Part shown: in pieces, positions 7,660-17,057 of the stretch
Position numbering within the stretch: position 1 is the stretch's first letter
How the letters are laid out: every line of letters begins with the position of its first letter
Origin: Actinomycetes bacterium
GTDB lineage: Bacteria > Actinomycetota > Actinomycetes > Mycobacteriales > Mycobacteriaceae
Direction of reading: 5' to 3'
Length of the DNA stretch: 64,000 nucleotides
Assembly: GCA_023418505.1 (NCBI GenBank)
Contig: JAEZZR010000005.1
Coordinates: 157,874-221,873 of the forward strand
Made by a program: the position numbers and the translations under genes
Notes under the pieces: generated by a model
What the model saw: only the letters and a program-made list of their open reading frames with translations
Told to the model about the DNA's origin: nothing
The model's database searches: none

Positions 7660-9474
7660 CTAGTTCTCCTCTCCCGCCACATCCCGCGCCACCGCGCGCC
7701 CCGCCTGTCGGCCACTATAGATACAGCCTCCCAGGAATGTGCCTTCCAGGGCATTATTTCCGTGTACGCCACCGCCGCCGAATCCAGCGGCTTCACCGGC
7801 AGCGTATAGCCCACCAATCACGTTCCCGCCTGCGTCCATTACCTGCGAATCCAGGTTCGTTTCAATACCACCCAGCGTCTTGCGGGTAAGCATGCGCAGA
7901 CGGACAGCGATCAGTGGGCCATCGTCGTCGGCAAGCAAAGGCGCAGGAGGCACGGTGCGGATCACCTTATCGCCCACGTAGTTGCGCGCGGTGTGGATGT
8001 AATTGACCTGGTAATCCTTGGAATACGCATTGGCAGTTTGGCGGTCGCGATCCTCGATCACCTGCTGCAGCTGTGCCGGATCGATCGTAGGCGCGCCGGG
8101 CACCTCGGCGACCGTGCGATTCATGCCCGCCGCCAGTTCCGCGACGCTCTTGGCGACCACCCAATCCTCGCCGTGGTCCATAAACGCGCGCACGGGCGCC
8201 GGAATATCGGCGGTGATTTTGCCCACCAACTTCGTGAGTTTCTTCTCCGTCAGATCCGGGTTTTGCTCCGAGCCCGAAAAGAGGAATTCCTTGCCCGCGA
8301 TCTTCGCATTCAGGATGAACCAGGAATAGGTATACCCGGTGCTCAGGATGTGTTTTATAGTGGCGACGGTGTCGGCGCCGGGCAGGAGGTTCGTCGGCAG
8401 ACGTGTGCCCGTCGCATCCACCCACAACGACGACGGCCCCGGAATAATCCGAATCCCATGACCCGGCCAAACCGGATTCCAATTCGCCATCCCCTCGGTG
8501 TAATGCCACATCCGATCGCGGTTGATCACGTGCGCGCCGGCGGCCTCCGCAATTTCGATCCCGCGCCCATCGACGTGCGCCGGCACCCCGCACACCATAT
8601 CTTCGGGCATCTCGCCCAGGCGCTCGGCCGGCCAGTACTGGCGCACCAGATCCAGATTGCCACCGACGCCTCCTGTTGCTACCAGTACATTGCGCCCGCG
8701 AAAGGTGAAGGTCTCGCCAGTTTCAGTACGAGGAGATGCAACGCCGCGCGGCAAGTCATCACAGGGGGTAAGGATCGACCCGGACACACCAGTGATTCTG
8801 TGCGGGGTGTGCGGGTGATTGTGCTCTCCTGTGTGTTGTTCTGAATGGAGCTTGTCGACGCGATGGCGAAACCGAAATTCCACGAACCCGTTTCCAGGTA
8901 CTCGGTCGGTGGTTTCAGGCTGGGCGTTGGCGTGACTGTTCGATGAGGCGTGATTGATTTCCTCGATGGCCTCGCGGAAGATGCGCACTACTTCCGGGCC
9001 GGTACCCCAGGTGAGATGAAAACGCGGCACCGAGTTTCCGTGACCAGAGGCATCTCCACTGCCGCGTTCTGCCCAACCGACCACTGGGACGGTGTTTAAG
9101 CCGAGTTCCTTTAAATAGGCTCGCTTGTCGCCTGCTGCGAAACGGACGTAGGCGTCTGCCCATTTGCGCGGCCAATAATCCTCCGGGCGATCAAACTGCG
9201 CGGATTGCTGCCAATCAGCCCGGGCAAGCTCGTAGGAATCCTTGATCCCTAACCGGCGTTGTTCGGGCGAATCGACAAAGAACAAGCCTCCCAGCGACCA
9301 AAAGGCCTGGCCACCCAGATTGTTCGTGTTTTCTTGTTCAACTACTAATACCTGGCAGCCAGCCTTTGCAGCCTCGTAGGCGGCGACAAGTCCGGCCAGG
9401 CCAGAGCCAACAACAATGAGATCCCAATTGCGGGACGCACGAGAGCTAGATTCATTCTTTGATTTATTGTTCAC
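7660..9474 (-). CDS. FAD-binding dehydrogenase (ketosteroid-dehydrogenase-like family)
   Basis: The 604-residue protein begins with a classic dinucleotide fold (VVGSGLAGLVAAYEAAKAG, about residues 21–39, ending in a glutamate-containing VVEQE strand). It ends with the flavoprotein signature GLYAAGEAAGFGGGG plus GTFLGGCIYSGR. This matches the fumarate-reductase/3-ketosteroid Δ1-dehydrogenase family and in particular the actinobacterial protein usually named only FAD-binding dehydrogenase. Substrate unknown. The start is a GTG at 9472–9474, with only a weak GGAT upstream. There is a low-complexity His/Asn-rich insertion near residues 170–235. It lies between tpx and the methyltransferase-like gene on the same strand, 12 nt from the latter's stop. 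Confidence 0.85.
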   Translation of the reverse strand: MNNKSKNESSSRASRNWDLIVVGSGLAGLVAAYEAAKAGCQVLVVEQENTNNLGGQAFWSLGGLFFVDSPEQRRLGIKDSYELARADWQQSAQFDRPEDYWPRKWADAYVRFAAGDKRAYLKELGLNTVPVVGWAERGSGDASGHGNSVPRFHLTWGTGPEVVRIFREAIEEINHASSNSHANAQPETTDRVPGNGFVEFRFRHRVDKLHSEQHTGEHNHPHTPHRITGVSGSILTPCDDLPRGVASPRTETGETFTFRGRNVLVATGGVGGNLDLVRQYWPAERLGEMPEDMVCGVPAHVDGRGIEIAEAAGAHVINRDRMWHYTEGMANWNPVWPGHGIRIIPGPSSLWVDATGTRLPTNLLPGADTVATIKHILSTGYTYSWFILNAKIAGKEFLFSGSEQNPDLTEKKLTKLVGKITADIPAPVRAFMDHGEDWVVAKSVAELAAGMNRTVAEVPGAPTIDPAQLQQVIEDRDRQTANAYSKDYQVNYIHTARNYVGDKVIRTVPPAPLLADDDGPLIAVRLRMLTRKTLGGIETNLDSQVMDAGGNVIGGLYAAGEAAGFGGGGVHGNNALEGTFLGGCIYSGRQAGRAVARDVAGEEN

Positions 9475-9485
9475 AAATCCAAATA

Positions 9486-11054
9486 CTAGCGATGTTGCAG
9501 AGTTAACTGCACCACATTCGCAGAATTGGTGCGCAAAAGAGCTTCGTCGATTGCCAAGCTAAGCTTCCACATCCGACGGAACACTCGATCGAAGCCATGG
9601 CCTGCAGCTACCCGCTGGTTCGCATCGAAATACTCTCGATTTAACTGGAGAGTTTCGGCAGCATGTCCGCCAAGATACATTTCGGCTACGATGCGCAGAT
9701 CGGTGTCGCGCTCAATGAGTTTACGCACGTCGTCAAGCGTTAACAGCTCACGATCAGGCCAGACGTAAGTCTGGGACAGTGCCATCAAACCCTCTACCGC
9801 ATCGGAATCAGCTTCTACCCCCTCAGAGCGCACCATCATCTGCAACACCAGAGTGCCATCTGCAGCTAACAGGACCTCAGCGGAGCGCAAGTAGGCGCGA
9901 ATGCCACGCTCGCCCATGGTCTCGAAGCGGTGCGGGCAGATAATTGCCTCATAGCGGCGGTCGAACTCCCGAGGCGCCGGCACCGGATCATCGACGCGCA
10001 ACACCTGCACCACACCTCCGAGGCCTTCATCGGTGGCGCGCTGCAATAAACGCTCGGCATGGTCATCGGTGGTTGCCACCACATCGGCATCCGCACCACG
10101 ATCGGCAGCCTTTAGTGCCACATCGCCGCCCGCCGAAGGCCATTCCAGCACGCGATCACCGCTGCGCACATCTGCGGAGTCAAGAATTGATGCTTGACGA
10201 CGCTCGAGTGACACCCCAAAGTCCGCCCGCCCCACATTCACCGGCGGATCCATACGAGTGATTTCTACGACTCCGCCATCGGAAGTATCTTCGAGCGAAC
10301 GCGTACGCACGCCAGAGCTAAATTCTCCAGGACTTAAGTTTAGGTTCGGTCCGGCGGTCAGAGCTAACAACTGGGTAGGCAGCTCGGCGGTAACAACAGA
10401 AGGGCGATCGCGGACGTCACTATCGCCAATACCGAGGAACTTCGTAATCCGGAGTTTCTTACTCGTGCCCAGGCCGGTGAAAACTAGGCGCGATAAAAAC
10501 TCCACTAAGGCACTATCGGTGGGCGCGGTGACATCGGAAACCTCAGAGGCGCCCATACCAACGACACCGCTAGCTCCAACAGCTCCGCCAGCGCCGGCGC
10601 CCTCGCCACCTTCCGGATTCGACAGTTGATCTAATACTCGCCACTGCCCAGCTAGATAGCTTTCCCATAGCCCCAACCATCCGGCACTGGCAATCCGGGA
10701 GTAGAGCTCATCATCGGAAACTTGCAGGTACAAGTTCCGCGCCGGCTCAAAAGCGCCCGCGATATCAGCAGCAGAAGCGCCCGAGAACTCAGCCCCAGAC
10801 ACCTCCACAGCCCCCGAACCATCTCCCCCATCAACCACCACAACTCCGGCTTCAGCACACGCCGCTACGAACCCCTGCCGCACCCACTCGGCACGCCGGC
10901 TCAGCCACATTGAATCCTCAATCGAAGCCACACATGGCCAGCGCTTGGGGTCAATTGGGTTGCGATCTGCCCGCTTATGCGACCGATGATCTGCCGATTT
11001 TGCTGCCACTGCCTCGCCAAACCTTTCCGTCGTCAAGCGCAAAAATCCCCGCAC
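9486..11054 (-). CDS. cyclopropane-fatty-acid-synthase-like protein with degenerate SAM site
   Basis: The 522-residue protein follows the general plan of corynebacterial UfaA/CFA-synthase relatives. Residues about 105–130 (VSDDELYSRIASAGWLGLWESYLAGQW) match the conserved N-terminal region, and a Rossmann-like methyltransferase region follows (about 285–420). The key SAM motif, usually close to VLDIGCGWGG, is here VLEWPSAGGDVAL, lacking the glycine-cysteine core. The usual MFEHVG motif is replaced by a PHRFETMGE segment. The C-terminal half still shows the family pattern of a Trp/Asp-rich segment ending in LTLQ. So the fold is plausible but cofactor binding is doubtful, and it could be a non-catalytic or repurposed relative. 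The central 170–190 region is Gly/Ala-rich and probably a linker. It carries three copies of the GCTTGACGACG motif. Confidence 0.7.
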   Translation of the reverse strand: MRGFLRLTTERFGEAVAAKSADHRSHKRADRNPIDPKRWPCVASIEDSMWLSRRAEWVRQGFVAACAEAGVVVVDGGDGSGAVEVSGAEFSGASAADIAGAFEPARNLYLQVSDDELYSRIASAGWLGLWESYLAGQWRVLDQLSNPEGGEGAGAGGAVGASGVVGMGASEVSDVTAPTDSALVEFLSRLVFTGLGTSKKLRITKFLGIGDSDVRDRPSVVTAELPTQLLALTAGPNLNLSPGEFSSGVRTRSLEDTSDGGVVEITRMDPPVNVGRADFGVSLERRQASILDSADVRSGDRVLEWPSAGGDVALKAADRGADADVVATTDDHAERLLQRATDEGLGGVVQVLRVDDPVPAPREFDRRYEAIICPHRFETMGERGIRAYLRSAEVLLAADGTLVLQMMVRSEGVEADSDAVEGLMALSQTYVWPDRELLTLDDVRKLIERDTDLRIVAEMYLGGHAAETLQLNREYFDANQRVAAGHGFDRVFRRMWKLSLAIDEALLRTNSANVVQLTLQHR

Positions 11055-11186
11055 CCGGAGCCGTCAATTAGGCCTTAAGGCTAACGTGAAACCTGCTGAA
11101 ATATGTGATGGCGCGCCTAAACAACTATTATTGCCATGATTCGCGATTCCACCGGATCAACCCGATTATTTAATAGGAGATTTTCC

Positions 11187-12653
11187 ATGAGCGTGACACC
11201 GTACCGCCCTAAGACTGGCCGTGATCATGTTGTCATTGTCGGTTCGGGTTTCGGTGGCCTGTTCGCGGCACGTCAACTTAAAGACGCGGATGTGGACGTC
11301 ACCATCATCGACCGCACGAATCACCACCTTTTCCAACCACTGTTGTACCAGGTAGCTACGGGTATTTTGTCTTCGGGTGAGGTTGCTCCTCCTACCCGGC
11401 AGATTTTTGATGGCGTGCGCAATATTCGCACCATCAAGGGCGACGTAGTTGATATTGATACTGAAAATCAGGTGGTTACTTCTCAGCTTGGCGACGAGAC
11501 AAGCAAGTGGGCTTATGATCATCTGCTGCTGGCCGCTGGTGCCGGTCAGTCGTACTTCGGCAACGATCACTTTGCCGAGTTCGCTCCAGGTATGAAGACC
11601 ATCGACGATGCGTTGGAAATCCGCGCCCGCATCATTGGCGCTTTCGAGCGTGCCGAGGTGGTAGAAGACCCAGCAGAGCGCGATCGCCTGCTCACCTTCG
11701 TCATTGTGGGTGCCGGCCCTACCGGCGTGGAGCTGGCTGGCCAGGTTGCCGAGGTTGCAAACCGCACTTTGGCGTCGTCGTTCCGCTCTTACAATCCGCA
11801 CGCGGCTCGAGTTGTGCTTCTCGACGGTGCGCCACAGGTGTTGCCACCATTCGGCAAGCGCCTAGGCCGTAACGCTCAGAAGCAGCTGGAAAAGCTCGGC
11901 GTGATTGTCAAGCTCAACGCGATGGTTACTGATGTGACCGAAGAGGGCGTGACCTACAAGAATATGAAGGAAGGCACCGAAGAGTTCATTCCTTCGTACT
12001 GCAAGATTTGGTCTGCTGGTGTGTCTTCGTCGCCACTATCGAAGTTGGTGGCAGATCAGCTCGGTGCAGAAACCGACCGCGCGGGTCGCGTGCTAGTTAA
12101 CGACGATATGACTATCGGCTCTGCTAAGAACGTCTACGCCGTAGGCGACATGGCAAACCGCGAAAATCTGCCTGGTGTAGCTCAGGTAGCAATCCAGGGT
12201 GGTGAGTACGTCGCCGGCAATATCGCAGCTGAAGCTGATGGCCGCGATATTTCGGAGCGTAAGCCTTTCGAGTACTACGACAAGGGCTCCATGGCTACTA
12301 TCTCCCGTTTCTCCGCTGTGGTGAAGATGGGCAAGTTGGAAGTCACTGGCTTCTTCGGCTGGGTGCTGTGGCTGGCTGTGCACTTGATGTTCTTGGTGGG
12401 CTTCCGCAACCGTTTGGTCTCGGTGGTCAGCTGGGGCTTGAACGTGCTTACCCGCGATCGTTGGCAGCTGGTGGCTACTCGCCAGCAGATGTACGCGCGC
12501 AATGCGATTTCGCAGTTGGAAAAGCTCACCGATGATTACGAGTTCAGCGATAAGCCCATCGAGGTGCGCGATACTCGTCGTAAGCAGGGCGAAGCGCAGA
12601 TTACTAATAAGAAAGCTGACGACGAGAAAAAGTCTGAAGCAAAGAAGTCTTAA
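11187..12653 (+). CDS. ndh: type II NADH dehydrogenase (NDH-2)
   Basis: The 488-residue protein has two nucleotide-binding folds: VIVGSGFGGLFAARQL near the N-terminus for FAD, and VIVGAGPTGVELAGQVAEV near residue 175 for NADH. It also has the NDH-2 quinone-site motif NHHLFQPLLYQVATG. A hydrophobic segment near residues 390–430 (FFGWVLWLAVHLMFLVGF) anchors it to the membrane, as in actinobacterial NDH-2 enzymes. It passes electrons from NADH to menaquinone without pumping protons. The ATG at 11187 is preferred because TAGGAG lies 7–8 nt upstream. It is transcribed divergently from the methyltransferase-like gene. The C-terminus is Lys-rich and probably cytoplasmic. Confidence 0.95.
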   Translation: MSVTPYRPKTGRDHVVIVGSGFGGLFAARQLKDADVDVTIIDRTNHHLFQPLLYQVATGILSSGEVAPPTRQIFDGVRNIRTIKGDVVDIDTENQVVTSQLGDETSKWAYDHLLLAAGAGQSYFGNDHFAEFAPGMKTIDDALEIRARIIGAFERAEVVEDPAERDRLLTFVIVGAGPTGVELAGQVAEVANRTLASSFRSYNPHAARVVLLDGAPQVLPPFGKRLGRNAQKQLEKLGVIVKLNAMVTDVTEEGVTYKNMKEGTEEFIPSYCKIWSAGVSSSPLSKLVADQLGAETDRAGRVLVNDDMTIGSAKNVYAVGDMANRENLPGVAQVAIQGGEYVAGNIAAEADGRDISERKPFEYYDKGSMATISRFSAVVKMGKLEVTGFFGWVLWLAVHLMFLVGFRNRLVSVVSWGLNVLTRDRWQLVATRQQMYARNAISQLEKLTDDYEFSDKPIEVRDTRRKQGEAQITNKKADDEKKSEAKKS

Positions 12654-12682
12654 TGCTGTAGCGCTTTAAGCGGGTCTAGCTG

Positions 12683-13171
12683 CTACTCGAATTCGGCCAA
12701 TACGGCTAGCCGCAAATTAGTGCGGCTGAGCAGCTTTCCATTAGCTTCGTGGCGGATTTCCCAGACCTGGGAGGTCCGCCCTAAGTGTATTGGCCTAGCT
12801 TCCGAGGTAATAACGTCGCCGGGATGAGCCGGCCGGTAGAAATCGGTGTTGTTATTGGCGCCCACGACTGGGCGCTTGCCTCCTGCTGCTACGAAGCCGG
12901 CGGTTGATCCGGCGGATTCTCCCAATGCAGCGAAGAGACCACCATTGGCTAAACCCCACGGTTGAGTATGGGCTTGGGTGACTTCTACAGTCATGCGCAC
13001 CCCTTCTGGGCTGACCTGTAGGTAACGCGCCTGCAAGGTGGCATCTAACCCGCTTAAGCCTTGGCCAATACCAAGGCGGTTGAATTCCACCAGCTCTTCT
13101 TCGGTTAAAGCAGCATCGGCTGCCTTGGCGATTAGCTGTTGGTATTTTGCTACGTCATTTTTGTCAACCAT
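12683..13171 (-). CDS. PaaI-family hotdog thioesterase
   Basis: This 162-residue protein has a hotdog-fold domain at about residues 40–160, with the PaaI/YbgC-type core THTQPWGLANGGLFAALGESAGS and, later, NNNTDFYRPAHPGDV. Such enzymes hydrolyse acyl-CoA thioesters; the substrate is unknown. The N-terminal 40 residues are helical. It sits divergently from gnd, a neighbourhood typical of corynebacteria. A TAGCCT box ends 6 nt before the ATG, so the mRNA may be leaderless. It converges with ndh, with only 29 nt between the stops. Confidence 0.85.
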   Translation of the reverse strand: MVDKNDVAKYQQLIAKAADAALTEEELVEFNRLGIGQGLSGLDATLQARYLQVSPEGVRMTVEVTQAHTQPWGLANGGLFAALGESAGSTAGFVAAGGKRPVVGANNNTDFYRPAHPGDVITSEARPIHLGRTSQVWEIRHEANGKLLSRTNLRLAVLAEFE

Positions 13172-13262
13172 AAAAAGAGGCTAACAGCTTTTGCGTAGGG
13201 TCGCCGTAGCTTTTCGCCAGTACCACCGGTAAAACCACCCCACAACAGGCCAGTGATTGTTC

Positions 13263-13268
13263 TAAACT
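13263..13268 (+). promoter_or_regulatory. -10 box of gnd (leaderless)
   Basis: TAAACT ends 8 nt before the gnd ATG at 13277, placing the transcription start at the start codon. No Shine-Dalgarno sequence is present, which fits a leaderless transcript. Confidence 0.55.
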
Positions 13269-13276
13269 GGACTGTT

Positions 13277-14725
13277 ATGACTGACTCTTTGGCTCAAATT
13301 GGTGTGGTTGGCCTTGCGGTAATGGGCTCGAATATTGCCCGTAACTTGGCTCGCAATGGCAATACCGTGGCTGTTTTCAACCGCAGCCCACAGAAAACCC
13401 GCGACATGATGGATGCATACGGCTCTGAAGGAAACTTCATTCCTTCCGAGACCATCGAAGATTTCGTCGCATCCCTAGAGCGCCCACGTCGTGCGCTGAT
13501 CATGGTTCAAGCAGGCCCTGCCACCGATGCAGTCATCAATCAGCTGGCAGACGCCATGGATGAAGGCGACATCATCATCGACGGTGGTAACTCGCTGTAC
13601 ACGGACACCATCCGTCGTGAAGCAGAAATGAGCGCCCGTAACCTGCACTTCGTTGGTGCTGGTATTTCCGGCGGTGAAGAAGGCGCGCTCAACGGTCCTT
13701 CGATTATGCCGGGCGGCCCTGCGGAGTCTTATAAGTCTTTGGGTCCGTTGTTGGAATCCATTGCTGCCCAAGTGGATGGCACCCCGTGTGTGACACACAT
13801 CGGCCCTGACGGCGCCGGCCACTTCGTGAAGATGGTGCACAACGGTATCGAGTATGCCGATATGCAGGTTATCGGCGAGGCATACCAGCTGCTGCGTTAC
13901 GCTGCCGGCCTGGAGCCAGCCGAAATCGCCGAGATTTTCCGCACTTGGAATAAGGGCGACCTGGATTCCTACCTAATTGAAATCACTGCAGAGGTGCTCA
14001 GCCAGGTGGATGCCGAAACCGGTAAGCCTTTGGTGGATCTGATTGTGGACTCCGCTGGCCAGAAGGGCACCGGTCGCTGGACGGTGAAGGCTGCTCTTGA
14101 CTTGGGCATTCCGGTAACCGGCATTGGCGAAGCCGTATTTGCCCGTGCGCTATCTGGTGCTCGTAGTCAGCGGGAAGCTGCTGCTGGCCAGCTGCCCAGT
14201 GGCGCACTGCAAGATTTCGCTGCACTGGGTATCGATCGCGATGCTTTCGTGGAAGATGTCCGCCGCGCACTGTATGCCTCGAAGCTGGTGGCGTACGCTC
14301 AGGGCTTCGATGAGATTCAGGCCGGTTCCGCTGAATACGATTGGGATGTCGACCCTCGCGATTTGGCTACCATCTGGCGCGGCGGCTGCATCATCCGTGC
14401 GAAGTTCTTAAACCGCATTCGCGAAGCTTACGATGCCAATCCAAAGCTCGAGTCCTTGCTGCTTGATCCGTACTTCAAGGGCGAGCTCACCGAACTGATG
14501 GATTCGTGGCGCCGCGTAGTCGTCGCTGCAACCCAGATGGGTCTGCCGGTGCCGGTATTCGCTTCTTCGCTGTCTTACTACGATTCGCTGCGTGCAGAGC
14601 GTCTGCCAGCAGCTTTGATTCAGGGGCAGCGTGACTTCTTCGGTGCGCACACCTACGAGCGCACTGATAAGCCAGGTCACTTCCACACCCTGTGGTCCGG
14701 CGATCGTTCCGAAATCGAGGCTTAG
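13277..14725 (+). CDS. gnd: 6-phosphogluconate dehydrogenase (decarboxylating)
   Basis: The 482-residue enzyme oxidises 6-phosphogluconate to ribulose 5-phosphate and CO2 with NADP+ in the oxidative pentose phosphate pathway. The NADP-binding segment GLAVMGSNIARNLARNG lies near residue 10, and the substrate-binding signature GAGISGGEEGALNGPSIMPGG near 130–150. The length is normal for the long (dimeric) form. The ATG at 13277 is chosen over an upstream frame because a TAAACT box lies just before it and family members begin here. Its TAG shares its last base with the GTG start of the helicase gene that follows, so translation is coupled. Confidence 0.96.
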   Translation: MTDSLAQIGVVGLAVMGSNIARNLARNGNTVAVFNRSPQKTRDMMDAYGSEGNFIPSETIEDFVASLERPRRALIMVQAGPATDAVINQLADAMDEGDIIIDGGNSLYTDTIRREAEMSARNLHFVGAGISGGEEGALNGPSIMPGGPAESYKSLGPLLESIAAQVDGTPCVTHIGPDGAGHFVKMVHNGIEYADMQVIGEAYQLLRYAAGLEPAEIAEIFRTWNKGDLDSYLIEITAEVLSQVDAETGKPLVDLIVDSAGQKGTGRWTVKAALDLGIPVTGIGEAVFARALSGARSQREAAAGQLPSGALQDFAALGIDRDAFVEDVRRALYASKLVAYAQGFDEIQAGSAEYDWDVDPRDLATIWRGGCIIRAKFLNRIREAYDANPKLESLLLDPYFKGELTELMDSWRRVVVAATQMGLPVPVFASSLSYYDSLRAERLPAALIQGQRDFFGAHTYERTDKPGHFHTLWSGDRSEIEA

Positions 14726-16074
14726 TGGCTAAAGCAGCTACGGGATCAGCTGAATCGTATTCTGATTCAGCTGATCATTCGTTTGCGGATCTGGGTGTTT
14801 CGGAAGCCCTGCAGCGCACGCTCCAGGGGTTGCGCTTAACGTCGCCGATGCCGATTCAGCAGGCAACGATTCCCGATATGCTTGCCGACGCTGATGTGCT
14901 GGCGCAAGCCCCTACCGGATCCGGCAAAACTGTTGCCTTTGGTGTGCCCTTGGTGCAGCAGTTGGCAGGCGCGGCGTCGAAGCCAGGTACACCGCGTGCA
15001 CTGGTGATTGCCCCTACCCGTGAGCTCGCAGAGCAGATCGCTGAAGTATTAGCCGATCTGAGTGTGGCAGCGGGACTGCGTGTGAAAGCGCTGATCGGCG
15101 GCGAGAATCTGCAGGTACAACGCCGCCTAATGGCAGCTCCGATCGATATCGCTGTGGTCACCCCCGGCCGTGCCCACGAGCTACGCAAACTGCGCTTGTT
15201 ATCGCTGGATCAGGTGGAATATGTCGTAGTCGATGAGGCCGATCAGCTAGTACAGCTGGGCTTCTTCCCAGAGACCATCGGGCTGGTACGCAGTTGTGGT
15301 CACGCGCGTCGGTGGCTGTTTTCTGCCACACTAACCGACGAAGTCACTCAACTGATGGAAAAGCGCCAGCCAGTACGGCATCAGGTGGAGGCCTCCCCAG
15401 TTCAGCTGTCTGCGATGCGCCATGTTGCGCTGCGTGTGCCGGACAACGAGCAAGCAGATCGCGTACTCGAATGGATTGCCTCCCGGAAAAACCAGCTGGT
15501 GATCTTTGCCAATACCAAAGTGCGTGCAGCCGCGATTTTCGAACAACTGTCCGCGTTCGATATTTCGGTAGAGGTGCTGCATGGCGATCGAGGTCAGACT
15601 GCTCGTCGTCAAGCCCTATCCGATTTCGCCCGTGGTAAGGCGCACGTTTTAGTTGCTACCGACGTCGCCGCGCGCGGGATTGACATCGATCAGTTGGATT
15701 TGGTGGTGCACGCGGATCCGCCGTTGGATGGCGCTACATATGTGCATCGCTCCGGGCGGACCGCGCGGGCTGGGCGTACGGGAACGGTCGTGACGTTGGT
15801 GCGGGATCGTCAGGTAGATGCCGTGGCGCAGATGTGGGACTCGATTGAGCTTGACGACGTGGAATTCCACCCAGTTGGCACGACCGGATCTCTCCGGGAT
15901 ACCTTAAGTGAGCTCACGGGGGCTCGGCCGCCGCGGAAGCGTCGTGCTGTAACGAATGATCGAACTAGTGGGACTAGCGGAGCTCGCGGAGCCAGCCGAA
16001 CCGCCCGCAGCAAACCCAAGTCCCGCCCCCACCGTCCGAAACCTAAGCGAGCGAAGCGAAAGAAGAACCGATGA
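14725..16074 (+). CDS. DEAD-box RNA helicase
   Basis: The 449-residue protein carries the ordered helicase motifs: Q-motif region PMPIQQATIPD, Walker A APTGSGKT (about 55–62), PTRELAEQ, the DEAD box VVDEADQL, SAT in FSATLTDE, and the C-terminal HRSGRTARAGRTG. It therefore is an ATP-dependent RNA-unwinding enzyme, probably acting in RNA decay or ribosome assembly. The C-terminal 50 residues are very basic (RKRR, KPKSRPHRPKPKRAKRKKNR) and may bind RNA. The GTG at 14725 overlaps the gnd stop by one base and is preferred. The stop overlaps the next ATG (ATGA). Two GCTTGACGACG copies lie within it. Confidence 0.93.
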   Translation: MAKAATGSAESYSDSADHSFADLGVSEALQRTLQGLRLTSPMPIQQATIPDMLADADVLAQAPTGSGKTVAFGVPLVQQLAGAASKPGTPRALVIAPTRELAEQIAEVLADLSVAAGLRVKALIGGENLQVQRRLMAAPIDIAVVTPGRAHELRKLRLLSLDQVEYVVVDEADQLVQLGFFPETIGLVRSCGHARRWLFSATLTDEVTQLMEKRQPVRHQVEASPVQLSAMRHVALRVPDNEQADRVLEWIASRKNQLVIFANTKVRAAAIFEQLSAFDISVEVLHGDRGQTARRQALSDFARGKAHVLVATDVAARGIDIDQLDLVVHADPPLDGATYVHRSGRTARAGRTGTVVTLVRDRQVDAVAQMWDSIELDDVEFHPVGTTGSLRDTLSELTGARPPRKRRAVTNDRTSGTSGARGASRTARSKPKSRPHRPKPKRAKRKKNR

Positions 16075-17003
16075 TTCTCACCCGCAGCGAATGGTTGCCA
16101 GAATATCAGCGTCACCAGCGGCGGGTGGAAGAACAAACACAGGCTCATTTGGAGCGTCGCGCTGCTGGTAAACGCCACCCGGTGTGGGATTTCATGTTCA
16201 CCTACTACCCAACCACGCCCGGGCAGTTAAGCCATTGGTCGCCAGGATGCAACACCACCTTGCTGGATGTGCGTGATGATGAACTCACGCATTTGAAGTT
16301 TTTCACGCGGACGAAGGATGCCGCCGGCGATGCTGATAGCGCTGTGCTGAGCAAGAGCGCTACCCTTGCCTTCAACGCTGCCGCCTATAACGAAAAGCGC
16401 GGTAAGTCGCGTGATTTCATTTCCGCCTTGCTACGCAAAACTCAGGCCAACCCGACTCAGTTTAATTGCTTTGGCCTGCATGAATGGGCGATGGTCTATC
16501 GCGAGACTCCCCGGCACCCCGAGCCACTGCGCCTAGGTGCCGCCGGAACCAACCAGGTCGTCGAAGACCATTCCATCAAATGCACCCACTACGATGCGTA
16601 TCGCTTCTTTACCAAGGCGGCAAGGCCCTTGAATGCGAATACTCCGTCGCGAGCTACCCAACCCGAATTCGAGCAACCTGGCTGCCTGCACGCGAATATG
16701 GATTTGTACAAGTGGGCATCGAAGTTCGGCGAGATCATTCCCGGCGAGCTTTGGCTGGATTGCTTTGAATTAGCTTGCGACGTACGCCAACTGGACATGG
16801 AAGCCTCACCCTACGATTTAGCGGAATGGGGATTCCGCCCAGTGGCGATCGAAACGAAGGCGGGCAAGGCCGAATACGTCGCGCGCCAACGCGCTCTAGC
16901 TGTCCGTGCCGCAGAGTTGCGCGTGCGCCTGTTGGAATTTGCGGATAGTTCTACCGCTGGCGCACCCACTGCGAACCCGGATAAATCCTCTCCGACTAGC
17001 TAA
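16071..17003 (+). CDS. conserved actinobacterial protein, annotated elsewhere as 3-methyladenine DNA glycosylase
   Basis: The 310-residue protein starts with an ATG overlapping the helicase stop, so the two are co-translated. It is hydrophilic, with no signal peptide and several Trp/His/Tyr-rich motifs (VWDFMFTYYPTTPGQLSHWSPG near residue 45; HANMDLYKWASKF near 207). Homologues in corynebacteria and mycobacteria are commonly called 3-methyladenine DNA glycosylase, but I see no helix-hairpin-helix glycosylase signature, so the activity is uncertain. The C-terminal 40 residues are Ala/Arg-rich and helical. Confidence 0.7.
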   Translation: MILTRSEWLPEYQRHQRRVEEQTQAHLERRAAGKRHPVWDFMFTYYPTTPGQLSHWSPGCNTTLLDVRDDELTHLKFFTRTKDAAGDADSAVLSKSATLAFNAAAYNEKRGKSRDFISALLRKTQANPTQFNCFGLHEWAMVYRETPRHPEPLRLGAAGTNQVVEDHSIKCTHYDAYRFFTKAARPLNANTPSRATQPEFEQPGCLHANMDLYKWASKFGEIIPGELWLDCFELACDVRQLDMEASPYDLAEWGFRPVAIETKAGKAEYVARQRALAVRAAELRVRLLEFADSSTAGAPTANPDKSSPTS

Positions 17004-17057
17004 CACAATTTTTCAGTTGTCCCCCGTTACACTGGATGCATTACAAGGAGGTCAGCT

